From: Acetobacteraceae bacterium
GTDB lineage: Bacteria; Pseudomonadota; Alphaproteobacteria; Acetobacterales; Acetobacteraceae
Direction of reading: 5' to 3'
Assembly: GCA_004843345.1 (NCBI GenBank)
Contig: CP039460.1
Span: forward strand, 1,969,001 to 2,033,000
DNA: 64,000 nucleotides
The position numbers and the translations under genes are program-made. The notes beneath the pieces are model-generated. The model ran no database searches and was not told where the DNA came from. It saw nothing but the letters and a program-made list of their open reading frames with translations. Shown piece by piece: positions 9,521-18,916 of this stretch; the stretch's first letter is position 1, and each line of letters starts with the position of its first letter.

Positions 9521-9553
9521 AAAAAAGCCCTTCATTTTGAAAGGCTTTTTTTA
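9521..9553. terminator. Bidirectional intrinsic terminator, pmtA / M16 peptidase
   Basis: AAAAAGCC pairs with GGCTTTTT around an inner TTC/GAA stem, giving A and T tracts on both sides. It lies between two convergent genes and can serve both. Confidence 0.75.
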
Positions 9554-10819
9554 TTAATTAAACGATCCCTTTTGGAAGCTTTCAAAGGATTGTTCGTCTT
9601 TCATGCTTCCAATAGAACTCACTGTTTTAGGCGTTGTGAAGATCTTTTTTGCACTTTCAATAATATCGTCGCAGGAAAGATTTTCTATTTTTTGAATTCT
9701 TTCTTGGAGTGGAATAACACGTTTCCAAAGCTGCATTTGCCTAGCAAGCCGACTACAGCGGTTACTTGTGCTTTCCATAGACATGAGAAGAGAAGCTTTG
9801 TGTTGTGACTTTGCTCTGTTGAGCTCTTCAGATGTAATTTCTTTGAGGACTTTGTGCAGTTCAGTTTGAATAATTGGAAGTAATTCTTGTACTTCATTAG
9901 GGCTAGTACCAGCATAAATTCCAAGAATACCAGCATCGGAGAAGGCATGAAGGAAGCTATAAATTGTATAAACGAGTCCTCGTTTTTCGCGTACTTCTTG
10001 GAAAAGTCGAGAGGACATTCCACCACCAAGAATAACAGAAAGGGTTGCTGCTGCATCAAAATTTTCGTCATGGTAGCTTGGTGCTTCAAAACCAATAACA
10101 AGGTGCATTTGATCTAATTTACGTTCAATATGACTCCGTCCACCAATATATTGAGCGGATGTGCTTTGAATAGATTCTGAAATAGGTAAGTTCGAAAATG
10201 ACTGTTGAACCATTTTGACTAAAGATTCATGCTCGAGATTGCCTGCGGCTGAAATCGTAATATTTTCCGCTGTATAATGCGTACGCATATATGAAGTGAG
10301 TTGTTTACGATTCATTTTTTCAATAATAGAGGCACTTCCTAAAATAGGACGCCCCATAGCCTGCTTTGGGAATGCTGTTTCTTGAAATAGATCATGAACA
10401 ATATCGTCAGGTGTATCGTGAGATTGATGAATTTCTTGGAGAATGACTTTTCGTTCTTTTTCAATTTCATCGGGAGCAAAAAGACTTTGTGTTAAAACAT
10501 CACCAATCAAATCTACACCTAGATCTAAATTTTCCTTTAGAAGTTTAACGTAATATGCGGTGGTTTCTCTTGCGGTATATGCATTAATGTAGCCTCCAAC
10601 ATTTTCAATTGTTTCAGAAATTTGAAGAGCGGTACGTTTATGTGTTCCTTTAAAAGCCATGTGTTCTAAGAAATGCGAAACTCCATTCACGTCTTCATTT
10701 TCATTGAGCGCACCTGTTTTTACGTATGCGCCAAAAGAAACGGTTTCAACATTTTTCATTTCTTCTGAAACAATGGTAAGGCCATTTGATAAAGTTGAAA
10801 TTTTAGGGGAGGAAGCCAT
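9554..10819 (-). CDS. M16-family zinc peptidase (mitochondrial processing peptidase-like)
   Basis: A pitrilysin/insulinase-family metallopeptidase of the single-lobed bacterial type related to mitochondrial processing peptidase beta. The 421-residue protein has the inverted zinc motif HFLEH at residues 49-53 and the downstream glutamate region EIEKERKVILQEI. C-terminal glycine-rich ILGGGMSSRLFQEVREKRGLVY is the usual substrate-groove segment of M16 enzymes. No signal peptide is seen, so it should be cytoplasmic. It is 151 bases downstream of glnD on the same strand, and I see nothing definable in that spacer. The natural substrate is unknown. Confidence 0.9.
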   Translation of the reverse strand: MASSPKISTLSNGLTIVSEEMKNVETVSFGAYVKTGALNENEDVNGVSHFLEHMAFKGTHKRTALQISETIENVGGYINAYTARETTAYYVKLLKENLDLGVDLIGDVLTQSLFAPDEIEKERKVILQEIHQSHDTPDDIVHDLFQETAFPKQAMGRPILGSASIIEKMNRKQLTSYMRTHYTAENITISAAGNLEHESLVKMVQQSFSNLPISESIQSTSAQYIGGRSHIERKLDQMHLVIGFEAPSYHDENFDAAATLSVILGGGMSSRLFQEVREKRGLVYTIYSFLHAFSDAGILGIYAGTSPNEVQELLPIIQTELHKVLKEITSEELNRAKSQHKASLLMSMESTSNRCSRLARQMQLWKRVIPLQERIQKIENLSCDDIIESAKKIFTTPKTVSSIGSMKDEQSFESFQKGSFN

Positions 10820-10970
10820 ACAAAAGAAATACCAGTGTAAGTAATAAGGAGTTTTTTACCCCTTAGAAAAATGGGATAAAAAGTAAAGAACCGTACATTA
10901 GCGCATTTGGATTATTTAATAAATTCTTCGTAAGAAAAGATGTTCGTTTCTTATTTTTTAAGAGATGACA

Positions 10971-13643
10971 TTAACTATCAAAATTTCTATCGAGAATAGA
11001 AATAATATCTTCTTCAAATTTTGCTAAAATTTTTTGATCAGAAAATTTATTTCCAGCTTCATCAGTTACATGAAAAATATTCGTAATACGTACGCCATAA
11101 GTTCGAATATTAGCTTGTTTGATGTACATTTTATATTTTAAAAATGTCGCGCAGATACGGGATAAGCACCCCTTGCTATCCCTGCCATTAATTTCAATAA
11201 AAAGAAATTTGTCTGAAAAGTTATTATCGAAATAAAGCCGTGCTGGGGAGAGAATTTTTTCATTAAATGAGAGAGGTGATGTTCTTTCAAAGTTGATAGA
11301 AAAGTCACGCTTTAAAGTGTTTCTGAAGTCTTTTGCATCTTCATCAAAGGCAAATTTTAATAAAATCGTTAAATTTTGAATACTTTCCTCAACCGTTTCT
11401 ATGATCCCTCCATACCAAGGCGAATGCAGTACAAATAAGGCAGCATCTATGGAAGAAAATGCATAAAATTCGGCATAATTAATATTAACTTGGATTTCCC
11501 TTAATCTTTTAGTTAGGTAGGTTAAAATGCCAGTAAAGCGTGGAACAATGATAGAAATGACAGTTTCTTGCTTGTGAATTTTTATCTGATATTGGATTTC
11601 TAAGGGGGAGGCAAAAAATTTTTTAAAAAGTTGAAAGTGCGTTTGGTGTTCTTCACGAATAAATTTAGACCAGTAGTCATAAGATGTAATTTTTAAGTAT
11701 TTTGTTAGAAAAATTTTATCTTCCGGATCATTTAAAGAGGATTCAATTTCTTTTTTTGCTTTTTCTATTAGAAAAATATTTTTTGCTTTTAATGTTAAAT
11801 TTCCTCTTAACCGATTACAAAGACGAAAATAATTTTTTTGCAAAATACTTTCATCCCAGTTAACTGAGAGATCGTTGCGTAATGCAAGAATATCAATAAC
11901 CGTTAAAAGATAGATAAGTTTGAGACGGTTTGGAGATTGTATCTTTCTGGAAATTTCATGAATCTTTTGCTTTAGATTTCCAGTATGTGTGATGGATTCA
12001 TACAAGATTTCACGATGTAAAATAAGCCAGTAGACTGTCTCTTGTTCAGCTTCAGATAGTCCGAGTTGTTTTGCAATTTTTTTGGCGATTGATGCGTTTT
12101 CTACATAATTATCAATTTCTGAAGCTTCTCCAATTTTTTGTAAAAGGGCCGCTAAATAAAGAGCTTTCCATTCCGAAATACTTTTCACAATTTTTGAGGC
12201 TAATGGCGCTTTTTTTTGAAAAAAATTATTTTCTAAAAGGGCTAAAACATTAACAATATTGAGTATTTCTTGATCAATAAGCAGGGCGTTACCTTGAGAG
12301 GAGATATGCGTTGCACAGTAGAAGCGCCTCCAAGGACGTATCATGGCTGATAAAATCCCAGTTTCGTTTAGGAAAAATTTTCCTAAGAACAAAGGAGCTT
12401 TACGTAGAAGATTTAGAAAAATACGGGCTGCTTCAGGGTTTCCAGCAAGAGTTTCTAATTTTGAGGCGGAACGAATAATTAAGCCAAGTCCTTCTGGATG
12501 AAGAGCTTTTCTGGTTAAACTAGATTTTTCAAGGGTTCTTAAAATTGTAATAGGTCTATCTTGAAAGATATTATTTTTTGGGATGGGAAGAAACAGTTTA
12601 TTAGCAATAGGCGAGCTCGATGAAATTTTTGCAAAAAGGGTAGGTCCAACTGTTTTTTCAAGACGCTCAAGACCTCTGATTGCAAAGAAATAATGGCGCA
12701 TGAATTGGCTTTGATAGTTTTCACTGCCTTTTCCCGAATATTTCATTTTTGCAGCAACAAGAGGCTGGAGAAAGGTAATCAGATTATTTTGAGTCTTGTT
12801 CGTCAAATAGTGTAAATGGAAACGTACAGTCCATAAAAAACGCCATATGAAACGGAATAGGATAATTTCTTTCGGTAATAGAATTTTATTTGTAATTAAA
12901 ATGGATAGCGGATAATTTTCATTTTCTTTATCTTGGTTTTTCTTTGGGAATTGCTCAGTTAATTCATTTTTCGGAAGAAAATTAAGGAGAAAATCAAACT
13001 CAAGGATTTCCTCTATAGGACAAAGGTTGTTTTCACTTTCTTTTGGAAATGGAAAGATATCCTTGGGTGTATAGAGAGATTTTAATCTTTTCGTAATAAT
13101 TTCGCTGCATTTCTCTTGAAAGAGAGAGATGTTCTCTTTTTGAAATTTCAGAAAAATATCCTTCTTCCCAAATATAAAACGTAAATGTTCAGGAGCAGCC
13201 CTATAGTTTTTTTGCTGAGAAAAAGCTTTCAGAGAGATAATTTTCACTCGAATTCGGAAACCAGCGCTCCAAAGGTAATATAAAAAGTCATTAAAATATT
13301 TTTGAAGATTAGTGGATTTTACTTCATCGTGAAGTAAAATTATGTCCAGAGGATCAAAAGGTGCTAAATATCCAGATCCGTACGTGAATGCAGCACATAG
13401 AGCAAAATTTTGACTATCATTTTTAGAAAAACCTGTGAGAGGTATGATATGGTCTAGAATGATATGATCGGAAAGTTTGGCAAAGCTTCGAGCAGCCTTA
13501 GCGCCTCCTAAGTTTTCTTTTTCAAACAGATTCCTTATTGAAGCGCGTGTTTTTCCAAGAATATTTTGCAATTTCTTCGTATGCGAAGAGGCTTGCGTGT
13601 GTTTGGGTTTATATTCTGAGGGATGCCAGTATGTAGAGCGCAT
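10971..13643 (-). CDS. glnD: GlnD-family [protein-PII] uridylyltransferase, catalytic motifs degenerate
   Basis: GlnD uridylylates and de-uridylylates PII proteins according to glutamine. The 890-residue length, the domain order (nucleotidyltransferase, helical, HD, two C-terminal ACT domains near 700-775 and 810-885) and the place after mutS all fit GlnD. Its active sites do not. The transferase motif, normally GGYGRGEL-APxSDIDLL, reads FTYGSGYLAPFDPLDIILL (residues 86-104): the arginine is lost and the first Asp of D-x-D is Pro98. In the HD domain the usual LLHDIGKG reads LLQKIGEA near residue 498, and the preceding conserved His is also replaced. The frame is open and long, so it is not a simple pseudogene. 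It may be a regulatory pseudoenzyme or an early decay stage. Confidence 0.85.
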   Translation of the reverse strand: MRSTYWHPSEYKPKHTQASSHTKKLQNILGKTRASIRNLFEKENLGGAKAARSFAKLSDHIILDHIIPLTGFSKNDSQNFALCAAFTYGSGYLAPFDPLDIILLHDEVKSTNLQKYFNDFLYYLWSAGFRIRVKIISLKAFSQQKNYRAAPEHLRFIFGKKDIFLKFQKENISLFQEKCSEIITKRLKSLYTPKDIFPFPKESENNLCPIEEILEFDFLLNFLPKNELTEQFPKKNQDKENENYPLSILITNKILLPKEIILFRFIWRFLWTVRFHLHYLTNKTQNNLITFLQPLVAAKMKYSGKGSENYQSQFMRHYFFAIRGLERLEKTVGPTLFAKISSSSPIANKLFLPIPKNNIFQDRPITILRTLEKSSLTRKALHPEGLGLIIRSASKLETLAGNPEAARIFLNLLRKAPLFLGKFFLNETGILSAMIRPWRRFYCATHISSQGNALLIDQEILNIVNVLALLENNFFQKKAPLASKIVKSISEWKALYLAALLQKIGEASEIDNYVENASIAKKIAKQLGLSEAEQETVYWLILHREILYESITHTGNLKQKIHEISRKIQSPNRLKLIYLLTVIDILALRNDLSVNWDESILQKNYFRLCNRLRGNLTLKAKNIFLIEKAKKEIESSLNDPEDKIFLTKYLKITSYDYWSKFIREEHQTHFQLFKKFFASPLEIQYQIKIHKQETVISIIVPRFTGILTYLTKRLREIQVNINYAEFYAFSSIDAALFVLHSPWYGGIIETVEESIQNLTILLKFAFDEDAKDFRNTLKRDFSINFERTSPLSFNEKILSPARLYFDNNFSDKFLFIEINGRDSKGCLSRICATFLKYKMYIKQANIRTYGVRITNIFHVTDEAGNKFSDQKILAKFEEDIISILDRNFDS

Positions 13644-13653
13644 TTAGTTCCCT

Positions 13654-16251
13654 TTAATCTTCTAAAATCGTTTTAAGCTCGTATAGCAACTCATGGGCTT
13701 GGCGAGGTGTTAAAGTATCGGGATCTATTTTTTGAATATATTCTAATAATTTGTCGTTTTTTGTTTCAATAGTAGGCTGCGAGATGTTTTCAAAGAGAGG
13801 CAGTTGTGTTTTGCCTTGTGGATGATCCTCAAGTTTCTTTCTTATTTCTTTAGCTCTTTTAATAATAGATTGTGGGATTCCAGCTATTGCTGCAACATGG
13901 ATTCCCCAGCTTTCGAAAGTAACCCCAGGTTTAATTTCATGAAGAAAGATAAGCTCTCCATTCCATTCTCGTGTTGCCATTGTATATAGAGAGAGCGCAG
14001 GAAGACTTTCTGATAGATTTGCAAGCTCATGAAAGTGTGATGCGAAAATTCCGCGGCATTTAATTTTGGAATGAAGAGCTTCAAGAGTTGCCCAAGCAAT
14101 TGAAATTCCATCGGACGTCGCTGTGCCACGGCCGATTTCATCAACAACAATAAGAGATTTTTCTGTTGCTTGCGTTAAAATAGCTGCTGTTTCTTCCATT
14201 TCAATCATAAAAGTTGACTGTCCGCGGGCTAAATCATCTGAAGCACCTATACGTGAAAAAATGCGATCAGCAATTCCTATTTTTGCTTTTTTAGCGGGAA
14301 CAGGGAAGCCAGCTTGCGCTAAGATAACAGCTAAAGCCGTTTGACGAAGGAAGGTTGACTTTCCCGCCATATTGGGACCTGTTAAAAGCATTAGACGCTT
14401 TGCTGGGAAAAGTTCGCAATCGTTGGGAATAAAGCTATTCTTTCCTTGTTCTTTTAGAGCGGTTGCCACAATTGGATGCCAAGATCCAGAGAGGTGGCAT
14501 TCTGGCGTTTCTGTCAAGATTGGACGGCACCAGCCTTTTTCATTTTTAAGTGTTGCACAACTACAAAGAACATCTATTTCGGCCAAGGCTTGGCTAATTT
14601 CATCTAATTCGGACGTTTCCGAAATCAGATTAGTAAACATTTCAAGAATACGTTTTTCTTCAATTTCGGCTTCTTCTTCTGCATTTTTGATTGTGACAGA
14701 GAGTTCTTCTAACTCTATGCAAGAATAACGTTTGAGATTAGCAGTTCCTTGCCTAAGTATTAGGCCTTCTTTTGTTTTTATTTTGGCCGCTTGAGCAGAA
14801 GGTATCTCAATAATGAAACCGAGTTGTGAATGATGTTTGATTTTTAAAGAAGAAGTTTCTAGTTTTTCTTTTAAGTTCTTCTCAAGGGAAAGGATCATTG
14901 CTTTGCTATTTCTTTGGATGTAGCGAAGCTGATCTAATTTTGAATCAAAGCCATCTATAATAGATTCATTATTTAAATTGGGTGGGAATGCCGCTACAAG
15001 TTTATCTTTAAGCTGGTCGGCTCGAGCATAAATTGAGCCTAAGATTTTACTCAGAAAAGGATTAGGCGGAATATTTTTTTCTTTTTGTTCTGTAAGTATT
15101 GTTTGTAATGGAAGGGTAATTTCATCGCAGCCAATCAGAGCATTTCTTGTTTCTATAATAGATTTTGAATTGCCTTTCTGATTACGAATTCTTCCTAAAA
15201 TACGTGCCATATCCGGTATTTGGCGAAGTGTATTTTGGAGCTGTTGTAGTGCAAAATTGTTTAATGACAGAAGCTCCCAAGCAGATTGCCGGTCTTCAAT
15301 GATGTTTAAACAACAACTTGGAGCTGAGATCCAAGATTTTAAAAGGCGTTTCCCAGCGGGTGTGACATTACGGTCAATAGCCCATAATAAACTATATTTT
15401 TTTTCACCGCGTCGACTTTTTACAATTTCTAAATTTTGTCGGGTAGGGCCATCCATCCCTAAAATGGAACGTTCATCATGGTCTAAAATATGTAAGAGAG
15501 GAAGGGCACCAGCTTGTGTTTTTCGGAGGTAATGAAGCAAGGATCCACTAGCAAGAATTTCTTCTTTATTTTTTAGTTCAATTTTTTTTCCTACAGCTTC
15601 TGACAGGAGTTTTTCGGAAGTTTTTAAATCTGGAGTTGGAAAAACGGGCGCAGATAGATCAGAAAATTCTGTTGGTAAAATTGAGCTTTCAGATAGGATT
15701 TCCGAAGGTGATAAGCGAGAAAGAAGTTCTGGTAGACTTTCTTGGCTAATGCTTTTTGTTTCAAAAGATCCTGTAGAAATGTCGCACCAAGCAACGCCAA
15801 GGTGATTACGGTAAGATCGAATGGAGAGAAGTAAATTGGGTTCTTCAGAGTCTAAAAGTTCTTCCTCTAGAATGGTGCCAGGAGTAACGATGCGAACAAT
15901 TTTTCTTGGCATAGGTCCTTTTGTGCCAATAGGAGATATTTCTTGTTCAACGATGGCAATGCGAAATCCCTGTTTTATGAGTCTAGCTAAGTAGCTATCC
16001 GCTGCACGAACAGGGACACCGCACATGGGAATAGGAGAGCCTTGCTGTTCACCACGAGTTGTTAAGGCAATATCCAATGCTGCCGCCGCAGTGTGTGCGT
16101 CATCGAAGAAGAGTTCATAAAAATCCCCCATACGAAAAAAAAGTAAGGCGTTGGGTTCTTGTTCCTTCAAATCAAACCATTGTGACATTGCTGGCGTTGC
16201 GTTGTCTCTAATGGGTCTTTGATAATTCAATTTTGGTTTTAAAGGCTTCAT
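13654..16251 (-). CDS. mutS: DNA mismatch repair protein MutS
   Basis: The mismatch-recognition ATPase of methyl-independent and methyl-directed repair. The 865 residues show the N-terminal mismatch-binding FFRMGDFYELFFDDA with the intercalating Phe-x-Glu, the connector and lever domains, Walker A GPNMAGKST, the ATPase signature (FMIEMEETAAIL, VVDEIGRGTATSDG), the ASHFHEL switch and a C-terminal dimerisation tail ending in LLYELKTILED. It starts 13 bases after murJ and ends 10 bases before glnD, in a tightly spaced unit. Confidence 0.97.
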   Translation of the reverse strand: MKPLKPKLNYQRPIRDNATPAMSQWFDLKEQEPNALLFFRMGDFYELFFDDAHTAAAALDIALTTRGEQQGSPIPMCGVPVRAADSYLARLIKQGFRIAIVEQEISPIGTKGPMPRKIVRIVTPGTILEEELLDSEEPNLLLSIRSYRNHLGVAWCDISTGSFETKSISQESLPELLSRLSPSEILSESSILPTEFSDLSAPVFPTPDLKTSEKLLSEAVGKKIELKNKEEILASGSLLHYLRKTQAGALPLLHILDHDERSILGMDGPTRQNLEIVKSRRGEKKYSLLWAIDRNVTPAGKRLLKSWISAPSCCLNIIEDRQSAWELLSLNNFALQQLQNTLRQIPDMARILGRIRNQKGNSKSIIETRNALIGCDEITLPLQTILTEQKEKNIPPNPFLSKILGSIYARADQLKDKLVAAFPPNLNNESIIDGFDSKLDQLRYIQRNSKAMILSLEKNLKEKLETSSLKIKHHSQLGFIIEIPSAQAAKIKTKEGLILRQGTANLKRYSCIELEELSVTIKNAEEEAEIEEKRILEMFTNLISETSELDEISQALAEIDVLCSCATLKNEKGWCRPILTETPECHLSGSWHPIVATALKEQGKNSFIPNDCELFPAKRLMLLTGPNMAGKSTFLRQTALAVILAQAGFPVPAKKAKIGIADRIFSRIGASDDLARGQSTFMIEMEETAAILTQATEKSLIVVDEIGRGTATSDGISIAWATLEALHSKIKCRGIFASHFHELANLSESLPALSLYTMATREWNGELIFLHEIKPGVTFESWGIHVAAIAGIPQSIIKRAKEIRKKLEDHPQGKTQLPLFENISQPTIETKNDKLLEYIQKIDPDTLTPRQAHELLYELKTILED

Positions 16252-16264
16252 TATAAAAACTTTA

Positions 16265-17857
16265 TTAACTGCGAGAGGGAGATTTTCGTCTTATTAATTT
16301 AAGAATATCTTCTGGAAAAAGTGAAAATTTCCAAGAAAAACCTAAGTAGAAAATAGCTGACATTAAGATAATGAGCATCAAAAGGCTTATTTTTAATAAA
16401 AAACTCCAGTTTAAAAATGCATTATTGGCAAAATGAATAGCTTCAAAAGCCATTAAGCCCATAGTTGTTGCCAAAAAGAAAATTTTAGATTGTTTTCTTA
16501 GGAGAGAGTATGGATTTAGTATTTTTTTCTTGTAGAGAATAAAACTTAGAAGAAATAAATTGAAATAAGCAGCTAAGTCACTTGCAATTGCAGGAGCGAG
16601 AAGCCCTATTTGTTTATATAAAAGGATAGAAGCTGCAAGATTAATAATGATAGCAATAAAACCGACTTTTACAGGGGTTGATGTGTCGCCTTGTGCAAAA
16701 AAGACAGGTGCCAACGCTTTCAGGAGGACAAATGCAGGTAGGCCAATCGCATAGACACGCAGCACTTTTGAGGTTTGAATGATATCAAAAGTTTGAAAAT
16801 GTCCGTAACCAAAGAGACCTGCAATGAGTAATGGTGCAATCGCAATAATCCCAATGGTCATTGGTAAAATAAAATAACAGGCCAAGTTTATGGCTTTAGA
16901 AAGATGATCAATCAGTTCATCTGTTTGTTTATTTGCTACAGATTTTGAAAATGTTGGAAGAAGTGTTGTACCAAGAGCAGCCCCTAATATTCCAAGAGGG
17001 AGTTGTGTCAGGCGATCTGCAAAATAAAGCCAAGATACAGATCCCGTTGGAAGAAGTGTAGCGATAATTGTGTCAATGGTGAGATTTAACTGTGTAACAC
17101 CTGACCCTATTAAGCTTGGTAGGATACGTTTTAATAAGCGTTTAATCCGAGCAGAAAAGGAGGGAAGTTGTTTTGTTAGAGTTAGTCCAGCTTTTTTACA
17201 GGCCCAAAAAAGCGCCATAAGCTGAACAAAGCCAGAGAGTAAAATTCCCCATGCCCCTACCTTTACAGTCAAGATTTCTTTTTGAAGAAGATCGTTAGAA
17301 GGGAGGTATAGATTTGCAAGTATGGCACCAAGAATAATCGATAGAATCCCAATGACATTGAAACTTACATAAGCAATAGAAGCCGCTGCATATTTTTCTC
17401 TAGAGTTGAGAATGCCAGCAACGAGTGCTGCTGAGCATATAAGCGTCATATATGGCATCGTAATGCGAGAAAACTGAACAGCTAAATTGAAACGAGAGCC
17501 GTCACCTTCTAGAAATCCTGGTGCGACAACAGTAACAAGCAAGGGCATCATCAGTTCTGCAAGGAGCGTAATGATAATCAAAAAGGCTAACAGGGTTGAA
17601 AAGGCCTCACTTGCAAAATTCATGGCCTGTTTTTGACCGTGTTTTTCCCATTCTGTTGTAAATAGAGGGATGAAGGCTGCGTTAAAGGCGCCTTCTCCAA
17701 AAAACCTTCGAAACATGTTTGGGAGACGTAAAGCAATTTGATATGCGTCTTGTGCGCTACCTGCGCCTAAAAGAATAGCTAAAAGTTGATCTCGAATTAG
17801 GCCAAGAATTCGAGAAACCATTGTCCAGCTGCCAACTGTGAAAAGATTTTTAAGCAC
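16265..17857 (-). CDS. murJ: Lipid II flippase MurJ
   Basis: A MOP-superfamily integral membrane protein that moves lipid II across the inner membrane for peptidoglycan synthesis. The 530-residue product has about 14 hydrophobic segments. It begins with the family sequence TVGSWTMVSRILGLIRDQLLA and contains LPNMFRRFFGEGAFNAAFIPLF, the best-known MurJ block, plus PLGILGAALGTTLLP. It is preceded by gpsA (24-base spacer) and followed by mutS. Confidence 0.95.
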   Translation of the reverse strand: MLKNLFTVGSWTMVSRILGLIRDQLLAILLGAGSAQDAYQIALRLPNMFRRFFGEGAFNAAFIPLFTTEWEKHGQKQAMNFASEAFSTLLAFLIIITLLAELMMPLLVTVVAPGFLEGDGSRFNLAVQFSRITMPYMTLICSAALVAGILNSREKYAAASIAYVSFNVIGILSIILGAILANLYLPSNDLLQKEILTVKVGAWGILLSGFVQLMALFWACKKAGLTLTKQLPSFSARIKRLLKRILPSLIGSGVTQLNLTIDTIIATLLPTGSVSWLYFADRLTQLPLGILGAALGTTLLPTFSKSVANKQTDELIDHLSKAINLACYFILPMTIGIIAIAPLLIAGLFGYGHFQTFDIIQTSKVLRVYAIGLPAFVLLKALAPVFFAQGDTSTPVKVGFIAIIINLAASILLYKQIGLLAPAIASDLAAYFNLFLLSFILYKKKILNPYSLLRKQSKIFFLATTMGLMAFEAIHFANNAFLNWSFLLKISLLMLIILMSAIFYLGFSWKFSLFPEDILKLIRRKSPSRS

Positions 17858-17881
17858 AAGAAAACCTTTTAAAAGAGAACG

Positions 17882-18865
17882 TCAACGAGCAAAAACGGCA
17901 CGAATATGCTGTTCTATGGTTGATGGTTTGTTTAGCATTTGATTAATAGATTCTATAATAGGAACTTGAATGCCAAATGATTGGGCTAGCTCTAAAAGGA
18001 CGGGCGCCGTTAAAGCACCTTCTGTTACGGCAACTTTATCCGTTCCTGCGTCAGGAGGGTAGGATTTGTGCTGGCCTAAATACTCTCCAAGACTATAGTT
18101 TCTTGAGGCTGAGCTTGTAGCTGTCAGAAAAAGATCCCCTAAACCGCCAAAGGTGAAAATGGTATCTTCCTTTCCTGAAAGATGTGTTATGAGAAGGCGT
18201 AATTCTTGTAAAAAATATAGAATGAAAGCAGCACGTGCGTTTTCTCCCATTTTCGCTCCCATGAGCGCACCAACCCCAACAGCTAGAACATTTTTGGCAG
18301 CGCATAGTATCTGAATAGAAATAGTGTCCTGGCACGGGTGTATAGAAAAAGACGGAAGGGATAATTTGTGAGAAATTTTTTTTACAAGGTTGATATTATT
18401 CCCAGCAAGTGTTGCAGCAGCAGGTAAGTTCTCAGAAATTTCTTTTGCAAAATTTGGACCAGCTAGTACCATTTTTGTAGTATTGGGCAAAATTTCAGAA
18501 ACAATATCTAGCGGCATTAAATTAGTATGTCGTTCAAGCCCTTTACAGCATGTGATTAGAATAGATTCTGTACATTTCTCTTTTGGAAGTTTTTCACAAA
18601 CACGCCTAAGGGCTTGGGTTGGTATTGCAAGTAAGACAATATCTCCAAAAGAAATATCTTCTTTTGTTGGTATCCCCAGTTTGAGAGATAATTTTTCAGG
18701 AGGTAAGCAGCTTGGAAGGCGAGGAAAAGGCTCTTCCTTTTTAAGTAATTTTCTTGACCATAAGTTTACCCTAAAGGGCGAAAAACGGCTATAGGCTGTT
18801 GCGAGAGCGCTTCCCCAAGCACCTGATCCTATGATGTGTAAAGAGGAAATGGATTTTTCTGTCAT
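17882..18865 (-). CDS. gpsA: Glycerol-3-phosphate dehydrogenase [NAD(P)+]
   Basis: It reduces dihydroxyacetone phosphate to sn-glycerol-3-phosphate for phospholipid synthesis. The 327-residue protein has the N-terminal Rossmann loop GSGAWGSALA, CCKGLE, the GPNFAKEI block, the catalytic-lysine helix CAAKNVLAVGVG and GGLGDLFLTATS, all diagnostic for GpsA. It lies between tsaD (51-base spacer) and murJ on one strand. Confidence 0.96.
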   Translation of the reverse strand: MTEKSISSLHIIGSGAWGSALATAYSRFSPFRVNLWSRKLLKKEEPFPRLPSCLPPEKLSLKLGIPTKEDISFGDIVLLAIPTQALRRVCEKLPKEKCTESILITCCKGLERHTNLMPLDIVSEILPNTTKMVLAGPNFAKEISENLPAAATLAGNNINLVKKISHKLSLPSFSIHPCQDTISIQILCAAKNVLAVGVGALMGAKMGENARAAFILYFLQELRLLITHLSGKEDTIFTFGGLGDLFLTATSSASRNYSLGEYLGQHKSYPPDAGTDKVAVTEGALTAPVLLELAQSFGIQVPIIESINQMLNKPSTIEQHIRAVFAR

Positions 18866-18916
18866 TTATTATATTACTGAGTTCTTAATAGAAATTATTT
18901 AGAGGATTGAGGTTTA

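Noticed and set aside
9685-10101. Antisense frames over the M16 peptidase and many other genes
   Set aside because: They follow codon-position bias of the real gene and have no family motifs. Treated as shadows.
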